Below, one piece after another: positions 12,501 to 24,716 of a stretch of DNA of 64,000 nt (the stretch's first letter is position 1; each line of letters starts with the position of its first letter). Source of the stretch: Sarcomyxa edulis (Eukaryota > Basidiomycota > Agaricomycetes > Agaricales > Mycenaceae); assembly GCA_009761415.1 (NCBI GenBank), contig QUOL01000003.1:744001-808000 (forward strand), read 5' to 3'. A model generated the notes under the pieces. The model worked only from the letters and a program-made list of their open reading frames with translations. It had not been told where the DNA came from and did no database searches. A program made the translations under genes and the position numbers.

Positions 12501-12999
12501 CACCAGCGAGCTCGGTCGACTACCTGTCTACGGACAAGGCTCTGCCAGTGGAGAGTCTACCTATGATCCACAGTGGTTCGCTGACCTGTTGTCTGCACCA
12601 CAAGTACAACAAGGCCATGAAGCTACTACATTTCCTTCCTATCTGTCTCGTGCTGCAAGACTGGCGGCACAAAACATGACAAGCGGACAATTTATGCCTC
12701 AATATGGCGATGCAGCCCATTTTCCCAATGAGATCTCACACGATGGTAGTACTCATCTTCAGAACGGTGATGCAGATACATCATCCTATACCTATACTAG
12801 TCTTGCTCCTACCCCACAGAACGACGCGATGTCTGTGTGGATCAACACCCCGCTCGGAATGGAGTGAGTTTTTCTCTAGGACTTACATCGACTACAGGAC
12901 TAACTCGGTAGCAGCATGGAAGGATGGGGATCATATATCACTAATGTGGATTCACTTACGCGGAATCCAGGTAATGTCGGGGGTTCAGAGATGCTATAA
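9552..12999 (+). CDS. Zn(II)2Cys6 transcription factor with fungal-specific (Fungal_trans) domain
   Basis: Sequence-specific nuclear regulator. Exons 9552-9657, 9716-9721 (6 nt), 9776-9858, 9915-9934 and from 9994 rebuild the zinc cluster CDLCRRKKVKCDS...NNRCTNCTTAQLNC and its linker/coiled coil YIENLENRVKLLEDVLQK. The middle domain follows with hallmarks LYFVHVNQFTPLLHRQTF, GLRMALEVGAHRRK, ELWKRAFW-VLFFIDRGLS, LGRPCAL, LFFNQSAALYANYYHVQILV and NIWSGKRSGLSVDPSRD. The C-terminus is acidic and Gln/Ser/Thr-rich, ending WGSYITNVDSL...EML (stop 12997-12999). Two introns use GC donors (GCAAGT at 9658 and before the exon encoding SSSGRCWDIL). A 54-nt in-frame stretch near 11281-11334 (YAYAYVFV) interrupts an otherwise conserved block and may be an unrecognised intron. 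The layout resembles the XlnR-like branch; the target genes are unknown. Confidence 0.9.
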
Positions 13000-13219
13000 G
13001 CTCGAGACATGGTGTACGTACGTACCATTTCGTGGTGATGGCAAGGACATAATGTTCCAATTATGGGGATGCTAGTCATTGATATGTTAGACGTATTGGA
13101 GGTTGGAAAACAATTATGGGGAATAAGGATAATTTAAAAATAGACCATTTCCATGATGGACGCGAGGTTTGTTCAAAGCCTCCGAACCAAATATAGATCC
13201 ATATGCGTCCAGCGTCCGT

Positions 13220-15432
13220 TTAGTCATCCGAGCCTTCAGTGCTCGACTGCTCATCACTAGAACTAGAAGCTGAGTAACCGCCACTCTCAGATTCGGACAC
13301 GGATTCCTCCTTTATTTTTGGCTTCGGCTTTGATTTCGCTCTGGTCTTCCTTGTCGCAACTACCTTCGGCTCCACATCCTGAGTTTCCTGAGTTTCCTCC
13401 TCTTTCACGCGTTCCTTCTCCGCTTTGGCACGAGCCCTTTTGGTAGACTTGCGCCCTTTGGTCTCCTTAGTCGGATTCTCATCCGCAGGACGGAGGGATT
13501 CTGAGTAAAACAGAAATTATGAGTATAAGACTCATTCATGATTAGAATGAACCAACCGTAAACGACCGGATGCAAATTATACATGCGATGCAGATAAAGA
13601 ACGGCTTGTTCCTTATCCTTGGCCTTTTCAAGAGTGAAAAGGGAGAGAAAGAGTCAGTAGATGGGGTGATGATAACATTCAAGGAACAGTCCTTACCTCG
13701 ATCATGAGATCTGCATGACACGATGAATGAGTCCGAATTCCAGGTGTCATGAGGTACGAAGACAACTCACCCATATCATCTGGCAAATCCACCGGCAGAT
13801 TCTCACACCGATCCGCATGCGCCCTCCTTTCCATCAAAGTGACGGCCCCAGGCCTGGCCTCACTGAGATGCTGTTTCGGCTTGATGCCTCGTCGGACCCA
13901 AATGGCATTGGCTCGTTCGATGATCGTTCTTGGTGGGATGGAAGATGGATTTATAGAGTCGTGGTGATAATCTGAAATGTGCCGCGAAAGGTCAGTATGT
14001 ATTCGATCGTCGAGAAGGCCTGGACGTACCAAAGACGAGGGGAACGTCCAATTCTTCACAGAGTGGAAGTAGGTCTTCGGCGTTATAACATATCTACGGA
14101 TATGGATGTGAATTTATGGTGTGTAAATACATATAGAGATGACTGCGTACCTCGTCATTCTCCAGAACGAGTCGATCCCGAGCATTCTGCGGGAGGAGTG
14201 TCGTAATGGTTTCCTTGATGCGTAGGAGGGTCGCTGTTTTGTCTTCGTACATCCCACCTCCCTATAACGCAGATGCAGTAAGTACGATATAAAAATCGAT
14301 GGACATGCGACAGATGCACTCACATGAACGATCATAACCCCATCCCGCCCAATTCCCATCCTATCCAACATCTCACAATGATACGTCAGCTCCCGAATGC
14401 TAGCCTCTATAACTGGCTTCTTCGGACTTCCCAATTGTGTGTATTGTCCTGGATGAGTTGTGAGTCTATGTCCGTATTTGTTTGCGAGGGCGCCGACACT
14501 GGCGAGGAGAGGGGAGAGGTAGGAGAGGGAGTATCCATGTATTTTGTGGGATGCGAATGGGAAGATTTCGGATGATATGCGGAGGAATCGGATGTTCTAT
14601 GGTGTAGATGAGTGAGTAAAGAGTGAAGGTGGTGATATGAGGTGAATGATATACGTTATCTTCGTTCCATTGTATCATTGTGAGTAAGTCTTCCACGTTT
14701 CTCCTACCGAGGTCTTTTGCGAACTCGATTCCATTCTTAGCCACTGTGTCGAGTCTGAGATACACCCGTTAGCAAGACCACGACATGAGTAATTCCAGAC
14801 GTACCGGCAAGTCCTAGAGCAGAATATCGAGTCAGCGGCAGGCTTTTTGGAGCGTAGGACGGTATTCAGGCATGCATAACCTGATCAAGGAATCAATGTC
14901 TGGTATGACAACAAGGAACATACTGAGGCATACCTAGACGGCCCTTGAACGTTGTGTGCTTCAGTTCGACATCGGGTATGACATAGACAGGTTCTGGCTT
15001 CGGTGCTCTAGGCTTCCGAGGTGCTTTTGCTTTTTTTGCAAGTTTCTGTTCTTCTTCCGCTGAGACAGTTTCGCCGGTGGCAGAGTCGACTTCGAGATCA
15101 GTCTTGATAGCCGCAGCCGCCACAGTAGCTTTGACGACCTTCGCCTTTTTGCGTTTCGGTACGGGCTGTTGTTCCTCAGTTTCTGTAATTGATTCAGATG
15201 GCTTGGGCGCGGTCCGTTTGCGTTTCGGACGAGACACGGGCGTAGGTTCGACCAGAGGAGTGGCGCTAGTTGATTCTTCGGCGTGGATGCCCTGACGTGG
15301 CGGTAATTTGACATCGTCCCGACGAGATCTTGATTTCGAGACCATTGTATACTGTCTAAAGAGATGGACTTGTGGTAGCCGTGTGAGGATGGGCCTAAGA
15401 AGAGACCCTGAGCGAATGAACAATGCCAGCAC
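13220..15432 (-). CDS. UVE1: UV-damage endonuclease (UVDE/Uve1)
   Basis: Nicks DNA 5' of UV photoproducts and other distortions, starting an excision pathway independent of nucleotide excision repair. After a basic, Lys-rich N-terminal extension the catalytic TIM-barrel motifs occur in order: LGYACLNTVLR, FCSRTCRLDT, ISSEIFPFASH, HPGQYTQLGSP, MIVHGGGMY, LVLENDE, DYHHDSINP. These hold the metal-binding His, Glu and Asp residues of the family. The C-terminus (from about 13500) is a charged Lys/Ser/Glu tail. ATG 15432 gives an Arg-rich, Ser/Thr-containing, acid-free N-terminus (MLALFIRSGSLLRPILTRL), which looks like a mitochondrial presequence; a second ATG 29 codons later (MVSKSRSRRDD) would remove it and leave a basic, nucleus-like start. 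At least seven introns. Intact. Confidence 0.95.
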
Positions 15433-16421
15433 TGGTGATCACTGCGAGTTTGTGGTCGTTTTTGGGCGTTTTGACAGGTGGAGATGCACGTATTGTTAGT
15501 ATACTTGTACGGCTCTGATACGAACAAGGTGAAAAGATGTATAGGGGTGCCATAGTTTGCAATGGTTTTTTGTTGTCCACATTCGATCCACATTCGTCGA
15601 TCGTCGATCGAGCCCGATTTGTACATGTTAGAAATCGGCTGCCTTGCGATGCCGCGATGCCGTTTCTCGTCGCGAATGTCGATGTTGAGTTCGACGACGA
15701 CGACGACACGGACAAGACGCGCTTTCTTCAGGATCCTACATATGGGTGAGCGCATGAGCCCAATCCCGAATATCGGAGTACAGTACGAACCCGAGATCGT
15801 AGTCTGTCGACATGATGCATGATTGGGTACGCGTGCAGTAGTCTCCCCTAGTCATACCACGAATAAGGTAATTTTTGTTTTTTTGAGGCGGAGGGAACAA
15901 ACACCTTATTGTGCGCGTGCAGTGCATTTTCGTAAGTATAGCATAGGATGACCCGTACAAGCAGAGGGACCCAACCAGAGCTAGAGACTGGTATAGATTA
16001 TACTATTGGCAAAATCGATGCAAACGCCGCCCTCCTGCTAAGGCGTTGCATGTAAGTACTCGTCGTGGTGCTTCAATTCGAAGACGCGCGGTGTGCGACG
16101 TTGGTGCAACGTTTGTATATCTATGTCCTCTCAATTAGAATCATTTCTCGGCCAGTATTCAGGGAAACTATGTACCTACGTATCTCTGTAAATGCAGCCG
16201 GAAACAGCTGGAGACATACGTGGATTGCAATGAATGTTTGGGGATAACCTTGATCCCACGTGGTCTTGAGATGAAAGAGGCCAGGTGAACGGCCAACCGA
16301 GCTCAAGCCTAGAAAATCACAACCGGCACCTACGTCTCCCTCATTCTCCAGACGTCCTTTCTTTCTTCTTTATTTTCTGCGCATATCGACACATCTGGAA
16401 AAATACACTCGTTGTTAACGA
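15433..16421. other. Divergent promoter region between UVE1 and SEY1
   Basis: About 1 kb with no supported gene. It contains a GATC-rich patch near the UVE1 start (listed separately), a GAC/GACGA run around 15688-15712, and a C/T-rich tract before SEY1. Small open frames here have no splice partners. Confidence 0.6.
15585..15609. promoter_or_regulatory. Cluster of GATC motifs upstream of UVE1 (possible white-collar light element)
   Basis: Three GATC words at 15585-15588, 15599-15602 and 15606-15609, the last two in a TCGTCGATCGTCGATCGA context, lie 150-180 bp upstream of the UVE1 start. Fungal white-collar GATA-type factors bind paired GATC/CGAT elements, and UVE1 of Cryptococcus is reported to be under white-collar control. 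The motif is short and the assignment is inference. Confidence 0.3.
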
Positions 16422-19400
16422 ATGGCCTCGTCAACTGCTCCTGACGCGCTGGCTGCTGGACGGCTCCCCGCTGTCAACGGCCATACCCCAAATACCCCGC
16501 TGAAAGACGGAAAACTGGAAAGGATCCAGATTATCGACGACGAGAAGAAATTCACGTAGGTCATTCACTGCCCCCGATAGTGCACCCGTTGTCTCACGGA
16601 AGCAACTTCAACCAGTCCCGACCTCGGTGCTCAAATCGAACGATGGGGTCTTCACGATGTTGGCTTTGGCTACAATATCGTGGCAGTATTTGGATCACAG
16701 TCGACAGGGAAAAGTAAATTGTTTTGTCGTTCGAGACGTGTGCGCTTTGCTTACGGATGGACTGCACTTTAGGTACACTACTGAACAGACTATTCGGAAC
16801 GACTTTTGACGTGATGGACGAGACCAAACGACAACAGACTACAAAAGGTGGGTGCTCTATCCATCTCTCGAGTAAGCAACGCTTTGCTGAAGCTGCGCTC
16901 TAGGTATATGGATGTGTCGCGCTCAAGAGGTGAACGTCATGGTGATGGACGTCGAAGGCACTGACGGTAGAGAGCGTGGTGAAGACCAGGTGCGTGTCTG
17001 ATCCTACCATACCTGATGGTCGGCGACTAACCCTTTCACGACAGGATTTCGAGCGCAAATCCGCGCTCTTTTCCTTGGCATCATCGGAAATCCTGATTGT
17101 CAACATCTGGGAGCACCAAGTCGGATTGTACCAAGGTGCCAACATGGGTCTCCTCAAGACTGTCTTCGAAGTCAACCTCGGTCTCTTTGGAAAGAAACCT
17201 CAAGATGGGTATGTTGTCGGATCAAATGTTATCAGTTCCAACTTCTTATCTCTCACTTTCCACAGCACCAGCGGCCGAACAATGCTCCTCTTCGTCATCC
17301 GAGATCACATCGGAACGACTCCTCTAGCCAATCTCCAAGCAACTCTCGAAGCCGACCTCCACCGAATCTGGGAGAGCCTCGCAAAACCTACGGAACTCCA
17401 AGATCGTCAACTCTCCGACTACTTCGATCTTGCATTTACCGCTCTCCCACATAAGGTCTTGGCTGCTCAACAATTCGAACAAGAAGTGCAGAACCTACGC
17501 AAGCGATTTGTCAACAAGGATGACAAGGAAGGATATCTCTTCAAGCCTGTGTATCATAAGCGTATTCCAGCTGATGGTGTCGCGTTTTATATGGAGGGTA
17601 TCTGGGTTGGTTTCAGTCTTTCCGTCTTGCACTGGCGTAGACTGAGAAGCATGATGTCTACAGGAACAAGTCCAGACAAACAAAGACCTCGATCTGCCCA
17701 CACAGCAGGAGCTGTTAGCACAATTCCGATGTGACGAGATATCTACTGTTGCCCTTTCTGAGTTCAATGAACAGGCCAAGTCTCAAAGACGACCCATCGA
17801 AGGGGGACGCGTCGTTGAAGGTTTGGGTGATCTGATGCGGAATTGGAGGACTGACGCCTTGAGTGAGTTGCATTTTCGATCCTCTGCATGCATGAAGTTT
17901 CTGACATTCTTGTTTGTTGACACATTAAGCGAGATACGACCGTGATGCGTCGAGGTACCACCAAGGTGTCTATAAGCGAAAGCGTCTCGATCTCTTAGCA
18001 GCGCTTGACTCGTCGTTATCGACTCTTTTCCTGGGCCAGCTGAAGAACCTGCACAAATCGTGTTTGAAGACATTCAAAAAGGCGATGCTGGACGGGATGA
18101 AGGGCGATGAGTATAGCTTTGCGGATGTTGTTGGACATGCGAGGGAGCGATGCGAGAAGACGTTCATTGAGGGTGCAAAAGAGGCGCTGGTAGAAGGAAC
18201 AGATTGGGTTTGGGAAGATGAGCTTGAGCTATTGAGGGAAGAGGTTGGCAGCGTTGCTGATCAGTGTAGGAAGGACGAGACGAAGAAGATGATCAACTCG
18301 ATCGAGGTTTGTGTTCTGTCTACGTCTTTATCCTATATCCGTTCGTTTGACTTATGGTATCGTGGTTCCACAGAAAAACTTCAAGAAGCAGATCTCGGAG
18401 CCTGTTGATCTATATCTCACCAAGGCTTCGCCGGATATGTGGGATGGCGTTCTCCGGACTTTCAAGGAGACCTTAGAAAAAGCCGAGGCTACTTACCTGT
18501 CCAAGGCCAAGAGTACGTATAGTTAAACTTCTACCTTTCCATGCTTTCCGAACTCATAGGTTCTTATAGGCTTCAACTGCACGGAGGAAGAGAATACGAC
18601 TTCTCTAGCTACGCTCCGGACCCGGGCCTGGCTAGCCTTGCGCGCCAAGGTTGACGAGCAAACTGCTGATACGGTCATTCTAGGCAAACTGCGTGCTCAT
18701 TTCGAGGAGAGATTTAGGTATGACGAAAATGGCGTTCCGAGGGTCTGGTCACCGGATGATGATATCGATGGTGCTTTCAAGAGCGCCAAAGATCAGGTAT
18801 TGCATGCTCTACTTCCCTATATCGCCATCGGTTTACTGATACGCTTTCTCCGCCTTAGACTCTAGAGCTCGTCCCTCTGTACTCGAAAATTTCACCCGTT
18901 GATCCTTCGAATGAATACACCCTCCCATCAGACGCCGAGAACTCCCTTTCCAACGAAGACTTCGACTTTGCATCTTCACTCATCATATTCACCGAGACTA
19001 AAGCTCTGGATTTGACGAACAAGTTCCGACGAGATGCCGACGCCTATTACGTCGAGGCGAAACGGAGTACAGTATCCAGTGTTGCTCAGATACCATATTG
19101 GATGTACGGTATTCTGGTTGTGTTGGGCTGGAACGAGGCTATGGCGGTTCTCTTCAACCCGTTGTATTTCACGTTCTTGCTCATTGGGTTGGCTTCTGCG
19201 TACGTTCTTCTGTTATGTATTTCCTCTCATCTTGTACTGACCGGCCAATTGAAAATACAGGTATGCCATAATTCAACTTGGTCTCGTTGGTCCTCTCTTC
19301 CAGATCACACGGACGATCGGTAATGAGGTGAGAGGTTTGAGTCCTGTCTTCGTGTCCTTTACTCATCGAAGTCTCCTAGGTCCAACGTCAAGCAAGCACA

Positions 19401-19499
19401 CGACTCCGGGAACATTTCGCACAGCCTGCCGACGCCCTGAGCATGAAGGAAGAGGAGGAACTGACTCGAAATTTGCGGGAACGGACGGAGCCTATGTGA
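16422..19499 (+). CDS. SEY1: Sey1/RHD3/atlastin-type dynamin-like GTPase of the ER
   Basis: Fuses ER tubules. From ATG 16422 a short N-terminus leads to the GTPase domain: [21 protein letters not shown]-loop [13 protein letters not shown] (split by an intron), TTKGIWM, the G3-type [20 protein letters not shown], then [20 protein letters not shown] and the later RD-type motif [13 protein letters not shown] long helical-bundle region follows. Near the C-terminus are two closely spaced hydrophobic segments ([37 protein letters not shown] and [12 protein letters not shown]), the usual hairpin membrane anchor. The cytosolic tail [13 protein letters not shown]...LRERTEPM ends at 19499 and contains the amphipathic helix. 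About ten introns. All diagnostic motifs are intact. Confidence 0.95.
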
Positions 19500-21624
19500 T
19501 GGGTTTTTTTTGGCGGTCTATCGTTTGTAACATACCGCCGTTCTGTGGATCGGACAGGTGCACATTGAATATTTGGATGTAATTATTTCTCTCTTTCGCG
19601 AAACCCCCACCCCCTGCTTTCATGTATATATAGGGTCGTTGTCCTGGGCAAATCTAAGACACGGATGTCCTAGTTGTACCCTTCCACGTCGCGCTCTCTC
19701 AATTATACGAAGAGGAATCACAGCGGTTTCTATATTCAGGGGTAGTTTGCTCAGGAATGCGTATCCATCTCCTTGACCAGATCATTTTCGCAGCTACTTA
19801 TGCTGGCTAAATCAAGACAAACTTGACTACTTCAATTTCATTCGCTGATAACTGGAGCAGTCCTATATCTACGAAGTCGGCCACGTGGGACTCACAATGA
19901 GCCCAGTATGACTCGTATCCTGTTTTTCTCAAGCATCAGTACTGCATGAGCCACTGATATTTTTTTGGGACCTGAGATGAGTCATCAACGTCAAGAAACA
20001 AGTATTGCCAGATTTGAGCTTCATATGGAAAATACTGCTATTGCGAGACTACCAGCGGTTTCAAAGTAATAAAGACGCGTCAATATCAGGCACATATTAT
20101 ACGAGTGGACCATATCTCAATTGCCTCTGGCGAGGCGCCGTGACTTGGCCGTGCAAGTGTGAGTTCCGCCGAAGATGGTGACGCCGATATTTGCTTCGGA
20201 GGCTGTGACCAAACATCGGTCACGGTCCTCCGAGTCGTGTCACCGAGCTGAGCGTTTCTTTCTTGTGCACTCCTTTGTGCACGAAATTTATATGTCATCT
20301 CCTGGTCTTGTCCTAGTGGCCCCTATATTCCCTTCTCAAACTTATGTCGACGACCTTGACCTAGAGCTTATATAGTGACGATACAAGTTACAGTGCACAA
20401 ATCACCGTCTGAATGCCAAATCGCCATCTTGACCCATCTCGCGGACGCAATGCATCCTGGAAACTCGGGGAAATGTACGGTGTGTATTGTGCTCGTACTT
20501 CTCATATGTTCCCTTTGTGTAGAACAAATATGGTATGGTGTCCTAGCTTACTCGATGATGCCATACATTTTTTATCGCCACATTCTTTCTTTCCATGGTC
20601 AAGACGATAGAGAAGGTGGCAGTCGATCTAACACTTCAGTATTCACTCATCGGCATGGTACTAGGTCGTCACCATTGGCATCAATGAAGCATGGAGCTTC
20701 ATCTCAACGACAGCACATGCGTCAAGCTCTACCTTTCCACCATTCTCTCTTTCACGCGCACGTCCCAGGCTGTCCTAGGTACCACGCGTGCGTCCAAAAG
20801 CTGTGCCAGAATTCCTGCCCGTTGTCGGATCATGATGCTTCCAAAGCCTCCGATATCGATTAAACTTCAAGCTTTCTAGCCAGTCCGCCTGCAAGCACGG
20901 TACTATAACCCTGCCGAAGATAGTGCAGTCTTGAACGCGTGAACGCGTGCAAGTAGTAGACTTGGAGCAGAACGCCTTCGGGGTCACATCTCATCAACAC
21001 TAGCACCACTTAGAGCTCCATTGTGGCGTGCTTCCATCGTGCACGTCTATCATAATCACAATGCGTGGTAAGTATCTCAGTCATATGAACTTCAACGTGC
21101 ACGCCAAAGCTCCTCGTATGGTATTCAACAGGCGATGGGTGTAGCCATCCATAGCTAAAACGCTCTGGGGCGATATAAATAAATAGAAGGAAAAAGAGGT
21201 CTATGGGTAAGTTCTAATGGGTCCTCCGAGTCGGTAGAATTCGAATATGGGGAGGAATAGAAATATAATCCGAGGAAACGCGTTATAGTATAGGCGGATG
21301 GGTGAAGACGATGCGTGTAATCATACGGAGGGGCGTTTAGCTCTAGCTCTAGTCAGGTACCAGGAAATGGGAAAAAAACACGAAACCAACTATTCGAGAA
21401 AGAGAAAATTGTATGATAGCAACACGGGGATGGAAAGCAAATAAGCCAACATACAACCCGAAATTATCCAAGGAGGGTTGCAGAAAGCCAGAAAGTAAGA
21501 AGAATGGTGATATAAGGAGTCCAAAGCGGGGGTAGTTGGAGACGAGGTATGTTGTAACAACTGAAAAGACAGTGCGCCGAGGGGAATAGATGGTTCAGAT
21601 ACAAGAATAACACGAACGATTTCC
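19500..21624. other. Gene-poor 2.1-kb stretch
   Basis: No coding region I can support. It contains an imperfect hairpin (20196-20233), a pair of GTGCAC palindromes just downstream, and a short direct repeat GAACGCGT near 20934-20948. The largest open frame (20375-20863) shows no family resemblance and no splice support. The right end is 3' flank of the glutaredoxin-like gene. Confidence 0.5.
20196..20233. repeat. Imperfect inverted repeat (hairpin)
   Basis: TCGGAGG (20196-20202) pairs with CCTCCGA (20227-20233); an inner TGACC (20206-20210) pairs with GGTCA (20218-20222) around a 7-nt loop. No coding context. Confidence 0.5.
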
Positions 21625-22650
21625 TCATTTCCTGCCCTTTTTCTTCTTGGCACCATCGACAATCGCACCAGCTTGGCTGATCATAGTTTGCAACTCCCCG
21701 CTCAATTGTAAGGCACGAATTTCGGCCATTGAGCCTATGGGTTTACCACCGATGACTAGGATCGGGAGGTCTGTTGCCGATGTAAGGCGAAGCAGAAGCG
21801 GTTTCAAGACTTCTCCGTCATCTCTGCAAGATGAATTTTCATCAGAAAGGACGTACGGAATGGAGGACGACACCGGACGACACCGGTGTTGGAAAAGCAC
21901 TTACCGGACGTCAACGTCGAAGATCACGGGGTCAGGTCGCAGATTCAATTTAGCAATCATTGTTTTGACTTCGCGGGATACAGGGGAGTAAAGCTGTAGG
22001 TGGTTGCACCGGCGAGGATTGATCGATGAGAATGAGGATCATGGACAACGAGGGTGATAGGAACGCACCTTTGAATACAGAACAACAGGGTTTTGAGACC
22101 ATGCATCTTCGACCATGGCATGGACCTCCTCCGCGGCGCGAGAGCTTCGTGTATCGAAGTCAAGCACTAGTTCGGGATCAATTGGCCTCGAGGGGTCTAT
22201 TGAGGATGGAATAACATTCTGTGGCAGGCTAGCGAGGAAACTCGTTATAGCTGCCAGTTCTTGTGCGGGGTCCAACTGGATCTGTGCCCGGCTCGTATTA
22301 GCGGCCGACCATTTTCTCCGTTTTGCAGCAGCGATAGCAAGTAATGCTTGTTTATCGGCTTCAGGACCTATAGGTCGTCTCGGAATGTTGGCTTCTGAAC
22401 GACGAAGAGCAAGTGGTGTGAGTGCGAGTGCCGGTGCTGCGACAAAGAAGATATAGGTGGAGAGAAGGACAAGGGCCAGTAAAGCGAGTAGGGTCGTTCT
22501 GTATCTGGACTTTCTTGGATGAAAGAAAGCCAAGAAAGCAGATGGTAGAGATACAGTCGTAGGTGTCATGGACATAGTGCGTTGATGCATGGGTAAGGGG
22601 GATTCGTGAAGCTGGGTTCGACTCGTTATGCGAGGAACGGGTTTTGACAT
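21625..22650 (-). CDS. Membrane-bound glutaredoxin-like protein lacking the catalytic cysteine
   Basis: Type II membrane protein resembling Golgi/ER glutaredoxins (Grx6/Grx7 type). Residues about 49-75 form a hydrophobic anchor (TTLLALLALVLLSTYIFFVAA) after a basic stretch (HPRKSRYR). The lumenal part has an AEEVHAMVEDAW helix and the thioredoxin fold start VVLYSK, which splices (exon 1 ends at 22069, exon 2 begins at 21993) into LYSPVSREVKTMIAKL. The neighbouring paralogue has TYCPYSRRAKSLL at the same place, so the active-site Cys is Ser here. The rest of the fold is kept: DLPILVIGGKPIGSMAEIRALQLSGEL, including the cis-Pro loop and the GG motif. It ends in a basic KKKKGRK tail. It probably does not catalyse thiol exchange; a binding or regulatory role is possible. 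Confidence 0.85.
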
Positions 22651-24716
22651 TCCAAAAAAAAGTAGGGGGTCAGGGTTGACAGGTGTATTAGAGCTGTTAC
22701 TGGGTTGTTTATAGCAGGCAAAGATAACGAGGCAAGGCTAGTTTAAAGAAGGAAAGCAAGAAACGAACGTGGAAGCAATAACAAAGACTGATCGCGATAT
22801 CGCCAATTCCTTTCAGGGCATCACAGATACTCACACGCACATCCCTTCGTAAAATACTTCCATCCCGCTTTCTACAATACAATCCAGCAGGAGGTAATAC
22901 TCCTCGTACGGTCATACCCACTCTAACAGGAGCAAAAGTGCCGCACAAAAGCACCCCCCGCTCGATAATTTGGATAATCTTATTGCCTTTTACGGTAAAT
23001 TGGGCTGACATTTTCTGTCAGTCTGCCGTAAAACAGTCTGACTCTGTCCAGGCCGCATCCTTGCTATCCTCCGAGTCTTCGATCTACACGGGAGTACATT
23101 TGCCTCGTAGGGCCTATATCAATGATATTACAATAATCGACCCATGGACGGAAGGCATTTGAATTTGAAATTTGGATGAGCTCGATCTCCTTCTCCCGCG
23201 ATTCAGCGCCTACGAGGTCGGGGGACTGTTTTCCCCGGATGCCTTCATGCCATCGATGCATCGGTCTAGTAATAGCACAAGGGGACGACTAGTGCACCAC
23301 GGTGATGTATAGAAATCGACACAGGCTTTGCCAGTCGTTCCCCAGATGGTACAAATCTCTGTAATGCGCCATTCCGCTCTATCTTGTCTTCTCTGTCTGC
23401 AAGCCTGCTTTAGCTTTATCCTCGCCGATCGTCGAATGTACCTCGTGCAGTCTTTGAATCTCAGTATCCGAAGCGCTACCTACATAGTGTTCCTTCCGGC
23501 AACCCCTCTATGACCTCGGACGATATCCTGCATTCGGACGATCTACGCGACTCGACATGTCCTCCTTGCCATCAAGGCTAGCGCTCTGAGAGCCAAGCCT
23601 GGCGCTCGATCAAGATCTTGTCCGAAGTTGGGCATCAACGAGCCCTGAGGATTCGAACTTCGAAGTATAGACGCTTCTCTAGGGCGATCGAAGACCTCCC
23701 TTCTAAACAGATATCAATTATTCATACCTCATTCATATTTAATCATCAGCCACGACTTGCCCACTGCTACGCCTTCGACGTATACGTCAGGCTCACTGTA
23801 TCAAGAGATCTCTTGCTGCACGACTCGAACATCGGAGGTCGAGTTAGTGGTCAGCTGCTGAACTCTATTTACGGGTGCAATTCCATCCTATGATAGTCTG
23901 GTCGGAACCCTTGTAAAGCGGTCAATACCCGCTGCGTAACCCACACTGTAACGTTATTGACGAGACAATGGGCTGGCTGAACTCTTGATATCTAGGCACT
24001 GTCAAGCTACAAAGTCCCAGTCAACGTGTCATTCCTGTTGCTTTTGTATTGAGTGCAAGAAGAGCCATGCCCCATGATCATGTTACCACTCAGCGCGATT
24101 CTGGACTAGAATTATGCCTCAAGTCACCGCTCGAGGACACGCAGTCGGGAATGAGGGTCGTCTTCTAGCTCATGGCAGATATAAGACTGCCACAACGGAC
24201 TCTGGAGTCTGGAGGAAACGTTTTCCCTCATCATCCTTACTTCTTTGGGTACAATTCCGCGGAGGTACATTGTCGGTCCCGACTCCCTTGAAAGTCAACT
24301 GATACTCAACGATGGTGAAGACGTCCAAACAGTCTCGAATAGCTTGCGGAGATTCCTTATTCAGGAAACTCATTCCTCAGAATTTACGGCCTTCGAATGC
24401 ACGACCTCGTCCATTCGAGTCTGGGCACGGACATCTACAGCTTTTCCATGTTCTCAAAGTCAACTTTTTCTTCCCCGAGAAGGGAAGTCTCTTCATCCAG
24501 CAACTTCCGTCGACGCTGGTGCCTGTTTTTAGTGTTCTTACGATGGCACATGAATATATCTTTTTTTGAGTCAAAGCGTTATTTTTCCATCTAGAACAAG
24601 TCTCCCATCTCAAAGAACCAGCCAATAAAGGCATTGTACTATTATCGCATCAAGAAATTGGTATAGATACATGGAATCTACAAGCAATGATAATTACAAG
24701 CTCTGGGTATCAGCAC
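22651..24716. other. Gene-poor stretch between the two glutaredoxin genes
   Basis: About 2.1 kb with only unsupported small frames (for example 22709-23011 and 23618-23893). No repeat shared by the flanks is obvious. It holds the promoter of the left gene and the 3' flank of the right one, since both are on the minus strand. Confidence 0.45.

Noticed and set aside
20375..20863. 162-codon plus-strand frame in the gene-poor region
   Set aside because: No recognisable sequence, irregular composition (His/Cys-rich), no signal or splice support.
22709..23011. 100-codon minus-strand frame (MSAQFTVKGNKIIQIIERG...)
   Set aside because: Looks protein-like at its start but degenerates, lacks splice partners, and matches no family I know.
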